A stretch of 7,832 nucleotides of DNA from GCA-2724215 sp015660315. GTDB lineage: Bacteria > Latescibacterota > UBA2968 > UBA8231. The notes beneath the pieces were generated by a model, which saw nothing but the letters and a program-made list of their open reading frames with translations, had not been told where the DNA came from and did not search any database. This document shows, piece after piece, positions 1-6,057 of this stretch. A program made the translations under genes and the position numbers. The stretch covers positions 1 through 7,832 of the forward strand of contig JAPYQE010000290.1 of NCBI GenBank assembly GCA_029941315.1. Direction: 5' to 3'. Every line of letters starts with the position of its first letter. Position 1 is the first letter of the stretch.

Positions 1-1394
1 AGACAGAGTCCTTCCAAGGCGCCGCCAGGGCGCGGGGCCAACGAGGGGTAGTCCAGGCCCCGGCGCAGACCGTCGAGCGCCAGCAACAAGGTGACGGCGT
101 CCAGGTCGAAAGAGGCCCGGCCGTTGTCGGGGTAGTCCCCGGTGACGGCGAAGATATGCCTGAGGCCCTGGTGGTAGAGGGCCAGGGCCCGCTGATAAAG
201 GCCGTTGCGGTCGTCGCTTTTGCACGACAGGTTGACGATGGGTTGTCGGTCCATAATCCGCCCGACTTCGAGGGCGATGGTGTCGGGGCCGGGGGTGCGG
301 TGGCCGCCGGGGGTATCGGTGACGCTGAAAGTGAAGGGGGTGTCGCGCGCGGCTTCTGCCATCTCCAGGATCTGTTCGACATTATTTTCACCGGGCACAG
401 TTTCGATGATATAGACGGGTTGGGCAGGGTCGGCCAGGGTCGCGCCGAAGGCGTCGGGCAGCGGGTCGCGCCGCTTGGCCCGCGGCCTGCGCGGATGGCC
501 CTGGGCGTAATCTACGAGCAGGGCCAAAGTCTCTTCCGGGTCGCCCTCCACCACTTGGCGGATCAGCCGCAGCAGTCGCCCGTCGACCAGGTCCTCGCCG
601 CTTATCTGCAAGACGTCGGCAATGGCCGCGTCCGCGCCGTATTCCATGGCCACCCGCAAATAGGCCCGGTTGACGGCCAGGCGCCGGGGCAAGCCTTCCG
701 AGCAATTAGAAAGCCCCAAGCAGACGTGCACGCCCTCCATTTCGGGGTCGGAGCGGATGCTGCGGATGCCTTCAAAGGTGCGGCGGGTGTAGCCGACCAT
801 GTCCGCGCCCAGGGGGCCGACGGTCGGGTCGAAGAAGATTTCACCCGGTGCAAAGCCGGCCTCGCGCGCTTTGGCGAAGAGATGGCGCGCGGTTTCGTGG
901 TAGACCTCGGGGCCGGCGATTTCGGTAAAGCCACTGACAGAACCTACCTGTTCTAACAACATGCCGACGACGGCGAACGGGTAGCGGGCCCGCAGCGAGA
1001 GGGCATCCAGGCGCGATACGGTGACCGAATTTACCAGGGGCGGGCGTTGGTCGGTTCCCGCTTGGTAGTAGCGTTCGAGACCCCAGTCGAGAATGCTCGG
1101 ATCCGAGCTGTCGATGCACGGCGGAATGGTCTGCCCGTAGCGGGCGACCATGTCGATAATCAGGCCCAGGACTTCGCGGCTGCCCTCCGGGCCGATACCC
1201 TCCTCGACGAGGAAGTTGTCGACGTTGATATCCATATAGTCGGCTCCGGCCTCGGCCTGGTCCAAGACGACGCGGCGCAGGTGACGCTTGCCCGCCTCGC
1301 GGTCGAGCGCGTCGCCCAATAACATGCGGCGGGCGGACGCCTGGACGGTGGGGATATGGCAATGCAAGGTTTCGCCTATGCGGATCAGGGCCAT
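1..1394 (-). CDS. Methyl-THF:corrinoid methyltransferase fused to methylene-THF reductase (partial, C-terminus off window)
   Basis: The frame opens at ATG 1394 and stays open for 464 codons to the left edge, so the C-terminus is missing. Residues 1 to about 300 are a pterin-binding (DHPS-like TIM barrel) methyltransferase: an IGET start, AGADYMDINV (50-58), DSSDP (95-99), NSVT (122-125), FDPTVGP (188-194) and LSNCSEG (228-234). D95, N122, D189 and N230 line up with the pterin-contacting Asp75, Asn96, Asp160 and Asn199 of AcsE. From about residue 325 a second domain begins that resembles methylene-THF reductase: IIET (E331, cf. E. coli MetF Glu28), SVTD (357-360), VNLSCKSDDRN (387-397) and FAVTGD (D420, cf. 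MetF Asp120). About 140 residues of a usual ~290 are visible. Likely role: methyl-corrinoid to methyl-THF, then oxidation to methylene-THF (direction inferred). The Shine-Dalgarno AAAGGAA shares a base with the upstream RACE stop codon, suggesting coupled translation. I see no internal stop, so it reads as a true fusion. Confidence 0.85.
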   Translation of the reverse strand, partial: MALIRIGETLHCHIPTVQASARRMLLGDALDREAGKRHLRRVVLDQAEAGADYMDINVDNFLVEEGIGPEGSREVLGLIIDMVARYGQTIPPCIDSSDPSILDWGLERYYQAGTDQRPPLVNSVTVSRLDALSLRARYPFAVVGMLLEQVGSVSGFTEIAGPEVYHETARHLFAKAREAGFAPGEIFFDPTVGPLGADMVGYTRRTFEGIRSIRSDPEMEGVHVCLGLSNCSEGLPRRLAVNRAYLRVAMEYGADAAIADVLQISGEDLVDGRLLRLIRQVVEGDPEETLALLVDYAQGHPRRPRAKRRDPLPDAFGATLADPAQPVYIIETVPGENNVEQILEMAEAARDTPFTFSVTDTPGGHRTPGPDTIALEVGRIMDRQPIVNLSCKSDDRNGLYQRALALYHQGLRHIFAVTGDYPDNGRASFDLDAVTLLLALDGLRRGLDYPSLAPRPGGALEGLC

Positions 1395-1406
1395 CGGGAT
1401 TTCCTT

Positions 1407-3221
1407 TCAAGTGAAGAGCAGTGCCTCGGTGAAACGGTCCTGGAAATCTGGGGTGCCGGCCAACTGCAGGTGTTCGGCGCGTTGCGCGATTTGCACCCCC
1501 CGCTGCCGCAGCGTGCGGGAGAGCAGGGCCAGACGCGCGCCGACTAGGGCGCCGTTGCCGATAAAGCGAATTTTTTTGGGCGGCAGTTCGGGGATGAGTC
1601 CGAGACGCATAGCATTGGCTTTGTCGATGTAGTTGCCAAAACCGCCAGCGAGGACGAATTCGTCGATGTCCGCGGCGGCGAGTTCGGCCTTTTCCAGCAA
1701 TAGGTCGACGGCGGTGCGGATCGAGGCTTTGGCCAGTTGCAGCTCGCGGATATCGCGTTGGGTCAGGGCAACGGACTCGGCGAGGACGAAGGACAGTCCA
1801 TCTTCGCGCGGGACCAGGCGCCGCTTGAGCGCTTCGCTTACTTGCTCGCCCAATTCTTCGGGTTCGAGCAGTCGACCGGTCTCGTCGATAATCCCATTGG
1901 CCAGCAATTCGGCGCCGGCGTCGACCAACCCGGAGCCGCAGAGACCGCGCGGCTCCTGTCGACCGATTACTTTACAGTGCACGTCGCCGTCGAGGTGGAC
2001 GGCTTCGATGGCTCCCGGCCCAGCGTACATGCCGCAGGCGATGCGAGCTCCTTCGAAGGCGGGCCCCGCCGGAGTCGAAGTGACCAGCAGTCGTTCGTCC
2101 CGGCGCAGGACCAACTCGCAGTTGGTGCCGATGTCGGCGATGATGCGGATGCGTCCGTCGTCCTCGTCGAAGCTTGCCGCCAGGGCGGCGGCGACGGTGT
2201 CAGCGCCGACAAAACCGGCGATGGCGGGCAATATATAGATGCGGGCGGACGGGTGTAGGTGCAGGTCGAGTTGGCTCGCGGGCATGTCCACTGCGTCTGC
2301 CACCATGCCGACATAGGGCAAGTGGCCCAACGAGGCCGGTGAGATGCCCAGATAGAGGTGCACCATGGTGGTATTGCCGACTAAGGTGGCTTCGTAGACC
2401 TCTTGCGGGTCGACCTGCTCCCGTGCTAGGACTTGAGTGATGGCACGGTCGAGGCTGGCGCGCGCCGCCGCTTGCAGCTTTTGCAGACCGTCCGCTTCTT
2501 CGATGGTGGTGTTGATGCGGGCGATCACGTCGTGGCCTTCGCTCGCCTGCTGGTTGACGGTGGAGGCATAACCGAGTTGTCGGCCGGTGTTGAGGTCGAT
2601 CAAGGCGGCCACCACCGTGGTCGTGCCCAAGTCGAGGGCTAGGCCGAAACAGCGTTCGCTGGTATTGCCCGGTTCCAGGGCGAGCAGCTGGTCTTCGCGG
2701 ATTACGGCCGTGATTTCGGCCTCAGTGCCGTCGAGCAATTGCGGCAATTGCGGCAATAGTTCGGTCACGGCGCGCAGATCGGCGCGCAAATTGCCCGAGC
2801 GCCGCAGATGTTCGAGGCGGGCGTAGGGTTCGCAGAGGGTCTGCGGCTGCAGGTGGATCGCCTGCTTGCAGACGGCGGGTTCGATGCGGATCTTGCGGTC
2901 GACGCCGCCGGGTAGGATGCGCATCGGCGCCGGGCGAGAGGCGGCCGGCACCGTAGCCTGCACCGAGCCGCAGATCCGCGCCTGGCAGCTCAGGCGGATG
3001 CCCTCGCGCAGTTGCTCGGCGCTGAGTAGGGCGCGTTCGGCCGGCCCTGGGCTTTCGAGCCCAGGGCCATCGACTTGCACCCGGCATTTGCCGCAGGTGC
3101 CCTCGCCGCCGCAGGGGGCCAATACTTCCATATCGAGCCGAGCGAGGGCCTCGCGCAGGGCAGTGCCCGCAAGCGCCGAACCTTGGCGTTTTTCCGGTAG
3201 TAGGGTGACTTGGCAGTTCAC
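1407..3221 (-). CDS. RACE-type reductive activator of corrinoid protein ([2Fe-2S] + ASKHA ATPase, DUF4445 family)
   Basis: This 604-residue protein is a reductive activator of corrinoid-dependent methyltransferases. It uses an electron from a [2Fe-2S] cluster and ATP to bring inactive Co(II) back to Co(I). The N-terminal plant-type ferredoxin domain (about 1-90) has C37, C43, C46 (PCGGEGTCGKC) and C79 as cluster ligands. A linker (about 100-180) follows. The C-terminal ASKHA-fold domain starts with LALDLGTTTVV (D197 region, phosphate-1) and continues with GADTVAAALAA, ADIGTNCELVL (phosphate-2), STPAGPAFEGARIACGM and VLAGGFGNYIDKA (adenosine motif). Length and domain order match RACE/RamA-like bacterial activators, though no RamA-type C-terminal 2[4Fe-4S] domain is present. 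The start is GTG: an in-frame TAA lies 18 bases upstream, and AAGGAG at 3238-3233 has an 11-base spacing, somewhat long. It lies 20 bases after the DUF1638 gene and 12 bases before the fusion gene. Confidence 0.93.
   Translation of the reverse strand: MNCQVTLLPEKRQGSALAGTALREALARLDMEVLAPCGGEGTCGKCRVQVDGPGLESPGPAERALLSAEQLREGIRLSCQARICGSVQATVPAASRPAPMRILPGGVDRKIRIEPAVCKQAIHLQPQTLCEPYARLEHLRRSGNLRADLRAVTELLPQLPQLLDGTEAEITAVIREDQLLALEPGNTSERCFGLALDLGTTTVVAALIDLNTGRQLGYASTVNQQASEGHDVIARINTTIEEADGLQKLQAAARASLDRAITQVLAREQVDPQEVYEATLVGNTTMVHLYLGISPASLGHLPYVGMVADAVDMPASQLDLHLHPSARIYILPAIAGFVGADTVAAALAASFDEDDGRIRIIADIGTNCELVLRRDERLLVTSTPAGPAFEGARIACGMYAGPGAIEAVHLDGDVHCKVIGRQEPRGLCGSGLVDAGAELLANGIIDETGRLLEPEELGEQVSEALKRRLVPREDGLSFVLAESVALTQRDIRELQLAKASIRTAVDLLLEKAELAAADIDEFVLAGGFGNYIDKANAMRLGLIPELPPKKIRFIGNGALVGARLALLSRTLRQRGVQIAQRAEHLQLAGTPDFQDRFTEALLFT
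2735..2757. repeat. Short 9-base tandem repeat in the RACE linker
   Basis: GCAATTGCG occurs twice in tandem, plus GCAAT of a third copy. It stays in frame and encodes Pro-Gln-Leu repeats in the linker between the iron-sulfur and ATPase domains. It is probably slippage tolerated in a flexible region. Confidence 0.6.
3043..3068. repeat. Perfect 11-bp stem hairpin inside the RACE gene
   Basis: GGCCCTGGGCT (3043-3053) and AGCCCAGGGCC (3058-3068) are perfect reverse complements separated by four bases. In the operon mRNA the loop reads CGAA. The hairpin falls in codons for the loop DGPGLESPGP between the third and fourth cluster cysteines, about 150-180 bases into the gene. It has no U-tract, so it is not a standard terminator. 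Confidence 0.7.
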
Positions 3222-3241
3222 AGGTGTCTGTACTCCTTATG

Positions 3242-3988
3242 CTAGGCCTTTAGGCCTTCGATCTGGATGATTCTTTCGTCGTAACTGGGACTGATCCGCT
3301 CTCCGGGCGAGACCCGAAGAAAGTCCCGCTCGGGCCAGGGGCCGTCGAGAAAACCTTGCAGCAAACTCAAGTCGCCGGCCATTTCCCGGTATTCCCAATT
3401 GCGTTGCTGGCAAATTTCCTTGGCCTGGTCCTTGCAGGGCAGATGGGTGCTGAAGTCGAAGTCGATGAACACGCCCTGGCTGTAGTGCTGGGTCCAATTG
3501 TCCATCATATCCATGAGATAGCGGGCGTTGTCTTCGCCGTATTCTTCGACCATTTCCTCGTAGGTGCGCTGTTCGCCCAGGCCGGCCCCCTGCTGGCGCG
3601 CGGGCCGCTCACCGCCGCGCTGTCGGTGCTCCAACCATCCCGTGGTGTAGTAGTAGCTGCCGGGATGGGCGAGAAAGTATTCGCTATAGCGCTCCTTCGA
3701 ACCGAGAAAGAGCGTGATGCAGTCGTGGGCGCGGGGCACAATGAGCGGGGTGTGGCCGGCCTGCAGGCCGTTGAGCATGGTGTTGCAGAGGCCATAGCCG
3801 ATCAAGATGCCGTCGAAGCGGTCCTCTTCCACCGCGTCGATGTGCTGCTGTATGTGTTCGATGCCCACTGCGGGGTTGTCGTGGAAGCCCTGGCTGAGGA
3901 ATTCCATATCGAAGAGGTTGACTGAGCGGGCGGTGCAGGCGCAGATCTCGCGATAGAAGATCTCGCAGGAGATTATCTTGAGGAACAA
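3242..3988 (-). CDS. DUF1638 family protein, corrinoid-methyltransferase operon associated
   Basis: This 248-residue protein has the DUF1638 hallmarks: ISCEIFYRE near the N-terminus (C8, E9, R13, E14), GYGLCN (64-69), PRAHDCITLFLGSKERY (85-101) and PGSYYYTTGW shortly after. DUF1638 genes are commonly found beside corrinoid methyltransferase genes such as the MttB family, but I know of no settled biochemical function. C8, C68, H88 and C90 could form a metal or cofactor site (inference). There is no signal peptide or membrane segment, so it is probably cytoplasmic. The start is TTG (3988), chosen because GGAGGA at 4002-3997 lies 8 bases upstream and the CEI motif must be included. It follows the corrinoid gene by 16 bases. 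Its last codons carry a small inverted repeat (AGGCCT-TT-AGGCCT, 3244-3257) just upstream of the RACE ribosome-binding site. A Gly/Arg/Gln-rich insert at about residues 122-138 (RQRGGERPARQQGAGLG) looks like a loop. Confidence 0.88.
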   Translation of the reverse strand: MFLKIISCEIFYREICACTARSVNLFDMEFLSQGFHDNPAVGIEHIQQHIDAVEEDRFDGILIGYGLCNTMLNGLQAGHTPLIVPRAHDCITLFLGSKERYSEYFLAHPGSYYYTTGWLEHRQRGGERPARQQGAGLGEQRTYEEMVEEYGEDNARYLMDMMDNWTQHYSQGVFIDFDFSTHLPCKDQAKEICQQRNWEYREMAGDLSLLQGFLDGPWPERDFLRVSPGERISPSYDERIIQIEGLKA

Positions 3989-4004
3989 TGCTCTTTTCCT
4001 CCGC

Positions 4005-4649
4005 CTAGTTGCTGAGAGCGGTCACTAACTCTTTGGCCGCTTCGGTGGCGCTGGCCGCGTCTTCGGCGAAGCCGTCGGCGCCGATCTTGTCGGCGAAGGC
4101 CTGGGTGATGGGCGCGCCGCCGATCAGGGTGCGCACTTGATCGCCGAGCCCGGCTTCCTTCAGGGCCTCGACGGTGCTTTGCATCGAACCCATGGTGGTG
4201 GTCAGCAGCGCAGACATGCAGACGATCTGGATATCATGCTCCCGCGCCGCTTCGACAAATTTTTCGGGCGGCACGTCAATCCCCAGATCGACCACCTCGA
4301 AGCCGGCTCCTTCGAGCATCATCCCCACCAAATTCTTGCCGATATCGTGCAGGTCGCCCTTGACCGTGCCGATGCAGGCCTTGCCCAGCGGCTCGACCTT
4401 CTCGGCCACCATTTGCGGGCGGATCAGCTCCAGGCCGACCTTCATCGCCCGGGTGGCGATCAGCACCTCGGGGATGTAGAATTCGTTGCTCTTGAATTTC
4501 TCACCGACCACGTTCATGCCCGCGATGAGGCCTTGGTGCAGGATATCCCGTACGGGCACTTCCTCTTCCAGGGCTTGGCGGACACCCGCATCGACTGCGG
4601 GGGCTTGACCTTTGATCAGGGATTCGGCGACGGTTTCTAAATCGGCCAT
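4005..4649 (-). CDS. Methyltransferase corrinoid protein (MtxC/MtaC-like, B12-binding)
   Basis: This 214-residue cobalamin-binding shuttle carries the methyl group on cobalt between the substrate methyltransferase and the THF methyltransferase. Residues 1 to about 88 form the helical cap (B12-binding 2-like; GMNVVGEKFKSNEFYIPEVL at 44-63). The rest is a Rossmann-like B12 domain with GDLHDIGKNLV (98-108, H101 the expected lower cobalt ligand), SALLTTTM (146-153) and IGGAPIT (176-182). Length and motifs are textbook for MtaC/MtbC/MttC/MtvC-type proteins. The frame is open further upstream to 4871, but ATG 4649 is chosen because AAAGGAG (4664-4658) sits 8 bases away and the family begins here. 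It is the first gene of the leftward operon, where the most abundant component is often encoded. Family assignment is very secure; the methyl donor cannot be read from this protein. Confidence 0.96.
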   Translation of the reverse strand: MADLETVAESLIKGQAPAVDAGVRQALEEEVPVRDILHQGLIAGMNVVGEKFKSNEFYIPEVLIATRAMKVGLELIRPQMVAEKVEPLGKACIGTVKGDLHDIGKNLVGMMLEGAGFEVVDLGIDVPPEKFVEAAREHDIQIVCMSALLTTTMGSMQSTVEALKEAGLGDQVRTLIGGAPITQAFADKIGADGFAEDAASATEAAKELVTALSN

Positions 4650-4657
4650 AGGGTCAT

Positions 4658-4664
4658 CTCCTTT
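4658..4664 (-). promoter_or_regulatory. Ribosome-binding site deciding the corrinoid protein start
   Basis: AAAGGAG lies 8 bases before ATG 4649. It supports this start over the longer open frame that would add about 74 non-homologous residues. Confidence 0.8.
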
Positions 4665-4740
4665 GCGTTGAGACTTGGGAACTTCACTGGAGTAATGTCG
4701 TGCAAGATGTGTGCCATAAAACAGAAGGGACTTTTCTTCT

Positions 4741-4769
4741 ATTATGAGGGCAAATAGGTGGGTTGTCGG
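4741..4769 (-). promoter_or_regulatory. Possible sigma70-type promoter for the leftward operon
   Basis: On the minus strand CATAAT (4746-4741) is a 5/6 match to the -10 box. It is preceded at exactly 17 bases by CCGACA (4769-4764), a 4/6 match to the -35 box. Transcription would start near 4734, giving a leader of about 85 bases before the corrinoid gene. This rests on consensus matching only, in an AT-richer patch of a GC-rich region. Confidence 0.3.
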
Positions 4770-4830
4770 GGAAAAACGAGATAGGGAAGTCCCAGAAATG
4801 AGGTGAAAGAGATATGTCTGTCCCATTTCT

Positions 4831-4843
4831 CTCGCGGCGCGAG
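4831..4843. repeat. Perfect short inverted repeat in the divergent control region
   Basis: CTCGCG and CGCGAG flank a single G, a perfect 6+6 inverted repeat. It lies between the two divergent genes, upstream of both starts and only 4 bases from the larger palindrome at 4848-4873. It could be a repressor half of a composite operator. A GC-only repeat of this size can also occur by chance. Confidence 0.4.
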
Positions 4844-4847
4844 GTCG

Positions 4848-4873
4848 ATATGCGGGTCTGGAGACTGGCATAT
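4848..4873. promoter_or_regulatory. Interrupted 26-base palindrome, candidate operator
   Basis: The outer arms ATATGC (4848-4853) and GCATAT (4868-4873) enclose inner arms GTCT (4856-4859) and AGAC (4862-4865), all on one dyad centred between 4860 and 4861. In total 20 of 26 positions are symmetric, with mismatches GG/TG between arms and a GG centre. Dyads of this type are usual for dimeric transcription factors. The position, 57 bases before the first UroD-like gene and about 200 bases from the corrinoid gene, suits control of the rightward genes or both operons. No regulator gene is visible in the window, so the binding protein is unknown. Confidence 0.45.
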
Positions 4874-4915
4874 TTGTTGCTGTTTTTTATTGCCGAGTCA
4901 AAGCTGGCTGGCGAC

Positions 4916-4921
4916 GAGGAG
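4916..4921 (+). promoter_or_regulatory. Ribosome-binding site deciding the GTG start of the first UroD-like gene
   Basis: GAGGAG lies 8 bases before GTG 4930. The in-frame ATG codons at 4936 and 4939 are 14 and 17 bases away, which is too far, so GTG is preferred. Confidence 0.65.
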
Positions 4922-4929
4922 TTGGTCCC

Positions 4930-6003
4930 GTGGAAATGATGAGTTCAAAGCAGCGCGCCCTCACGGCCTTTGCCCGTCGGGAACCCGACCGAGTGCCGCT
5001 CAACTACCTGGCCAATCCCGGTATCGACCGCCGCCTGAAAGATCACTACGGCTTGGCCCAAGACGCCGACGAAGGATTGCTCCAGGCTCTGGGGGTGGAC
5101 TTCCGCCGGGTTGATGCTCCCTATGTCGGTCCGCAACGGCATGCGGATGTGCCTGGTTGCCAGGTCGATATGTGGGGCATCCGCCGCCGCTGGATAGAAC
5201 ACGGCAGCGGCGGTTACTGGGACTACTGTGATTTTCCGCTCAAAGACGCCGTTTTAGAGCAGGTCGAAAACTGGCCGATGCCCTCCCCCGATGATTTTGA
5301 TTATGCCGCGGTGCGAGAGCAGTGCCATCGCCATCGCAGCTATTGCTGCGTCGTCGGCAACCCAGGCCTGGCCGATATCATCAACAGTACGGGGATGATC
5401 CGCACCATGGAGCAGGTCCTGGTAGACCTGATGCTCGATGATGAGGCCTGCCTGCGTTATATCGACCGCAAAACCGGCATCCAACTCGAGACCGTCTCCA
5501 GGATGCTGGAAGCATCGGCGGGCGGGATCGATCTATTGTGGATCGGCGAGGATTTGGGCACCCAGCGCGGGCCCTTGATTAGCCGCGAGCTTTTTCGCAA
5601 ACATCTGCGGCCCCGCCACCAGCGCTTCGTCGATTTGGGCCGGGCTTACGGCATCCCGGTCATGTTGCACTCGTGTGGTTCGAGCAGCTGGTCCTTTGAC
5701 GATTTTATCGAGATGGGCATTGGCGTCGTCGATACGCTGCAACCCGAGGCCCGGGACATGGAACCGGCCCTGCTCAAAACGCGCTTTGGGGATCGCCTGT
5801 CCTTCCACGGCTGTATTTCGACTGCCGGCCCGGTGGCCTATGGAACGGTGGAGGAGACGGTCGCCGACGTCCGGCAGACTCTGCAGACGATGATGCCGGG
5901 CGGGGGCTATGCCCTGGCGCCGACACATCAACTACAGGACAATTCACCCACTGAAAACGTGGTGGCCATGTACGAGGCGGCCCACCGCCACGGGCGCTAC
6001 TGA
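4930..6003 (+). CDS. UroD-superfamily methyltransferase, zinc ligands intact
   Basis: This 357-residue cytoplasmic TIM-barrel protein belongs to the uroporphyrinogen decarboxylase superfamily. The branch is the one that includes the MtaA/MtbA and CmuA methyltransferases rather than HemE. Visible features: KQRALTAFARREPDRVPL at the N-terminus, GNPGLADIINSTG (143-155), WIGEDLGTQRGPLIS (204-218), MLHSCGSSSW (245-254), FHGCIST (292-298) and GGGYALAPTHQLQDNSPTEN near the end. H247, C249 and C295 match the His-x-Cys...Cys zinc site that activates a thiol or other methyl acceptor/donor in the methyltransferase branch. Divergent placement next to a corrinoid protein and its activator makes a substrate:corrinoid or corrinoid:acceptor methyltransferase the best guess. 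The substrate is not predictable. It is the first gene of the rightward set, and the next gene starts 54 bases after its stop. Confidence 0.85.
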   Translation: MEMMSSKQRALTAFARREPDRVPLNYLANPGIDRRLKDHYGLAQDADEGLLQALGVDFRRVDAPYVGPQRHADVPGCQVDMWGIRRRWIEHGSGGYWDYCDFPLKDAVLEQVENWPMPSPDDFDYAAVREQCHRHRSYCCVVGNPGLADIINSTGMIRTMEQVLVDLMLDDEACLRYIDRKTGIQLETVSRMLEASAGGIDLLWIGEDLGTQRGPLISRELFRKHLRPRHQRFVDLGRAYGIPVMLHSCGSSSWSFDDFIEMGIGVVDTLQPEARDMEPALLKTRFGDRLSFHGCISTAGPVAYGTVEETVADVRQTLQTMMPGGGYALAPTHQLQDNSPTENVVAMYEAAHRHGRY

Positions 6004-6043
6004 TGTCGTGGGGCTGGGCATATGGCGTGTACCGTTTGGCGCT

Positions 6044-6051
6044 AAAGGAGG
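6044..6051 (+). promoter_or_regulatory. Strong ribosome-binding site of the second UroD-like gene
   Basis: AAAGGAGG is a near-perfect Shine-Dalgarno sequence, 6 bases before ATG 6058. It favours this ATG over the directly abutting in-frame TTG at 6052. Confidence 0.8.
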
Positions 6052-6057
6052 TTGCTC

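Larger units (their letters stand above)
4650..4929. other. Divergent intergenic control region
   Basis: These 280 bases separate the corrinoid gene from the first UroD-like gene and are visibly more AT-rich than the coding DNA. They hold the possible leftward promoter, two inverted repeats and the two ribosome-binding sites described separately. I found no convincing -10/-35 pair for the rightward genes, no cobalamin riboswitch B12-box (GCCACTG) on either strand and no tRNA. The T-run at 4883-4888 has no stem next to it and is not a terminator. Confidence 0.7.

Noticed and set aside
156..956. A 266-residue open frame on the plus strand.
   Set aside because: It lies wholly antisense to the methyltransferase-reductase fusion, whose motifs are clear. 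Its translation is low-complexity Gly/Ala/Asp with no family resemblance, as expected of a GC-rich shadow frame.
841..1410. A 189-residue minus-strand frame starting just before the fusion gene.
   Set aside because: It is rich in Arg/Pro/Gly without motifs, and it is one frame away from the frame that shows conserved pterin-binding residues and a good ribosome-binding site.
3356..3925. A 189-residue plus-strand frame with hydrophobic stretches.
   Set aside because: It is antisense to DUF1638, which carries family motifs throughout. There is no ribosome-binding site and no recognisable domain.
4650..4734. A cobalamin riboswitch in the leader of the corrinoid operon.
   Set aside because: I looked for the B12-box (GCCACTG) and a long structured leader. 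The box is absent and about 85 bases is too short for the known classes.
4650..4871. Upstream extension of the corrinoid protein by 74 residues.
   Set aside because: The added residues match nothing in the family, and the strong ribosome-binding site is placed for ATG 4649. This stretch also contains the candidate operator.
6052..6057. TTG 6052 as start of the second UroD-like gene.
   Set aside because: It directly abuts the Shine-Dalgarno sequence with no spacing, while ATG 6058 has the ideal 6 bases.
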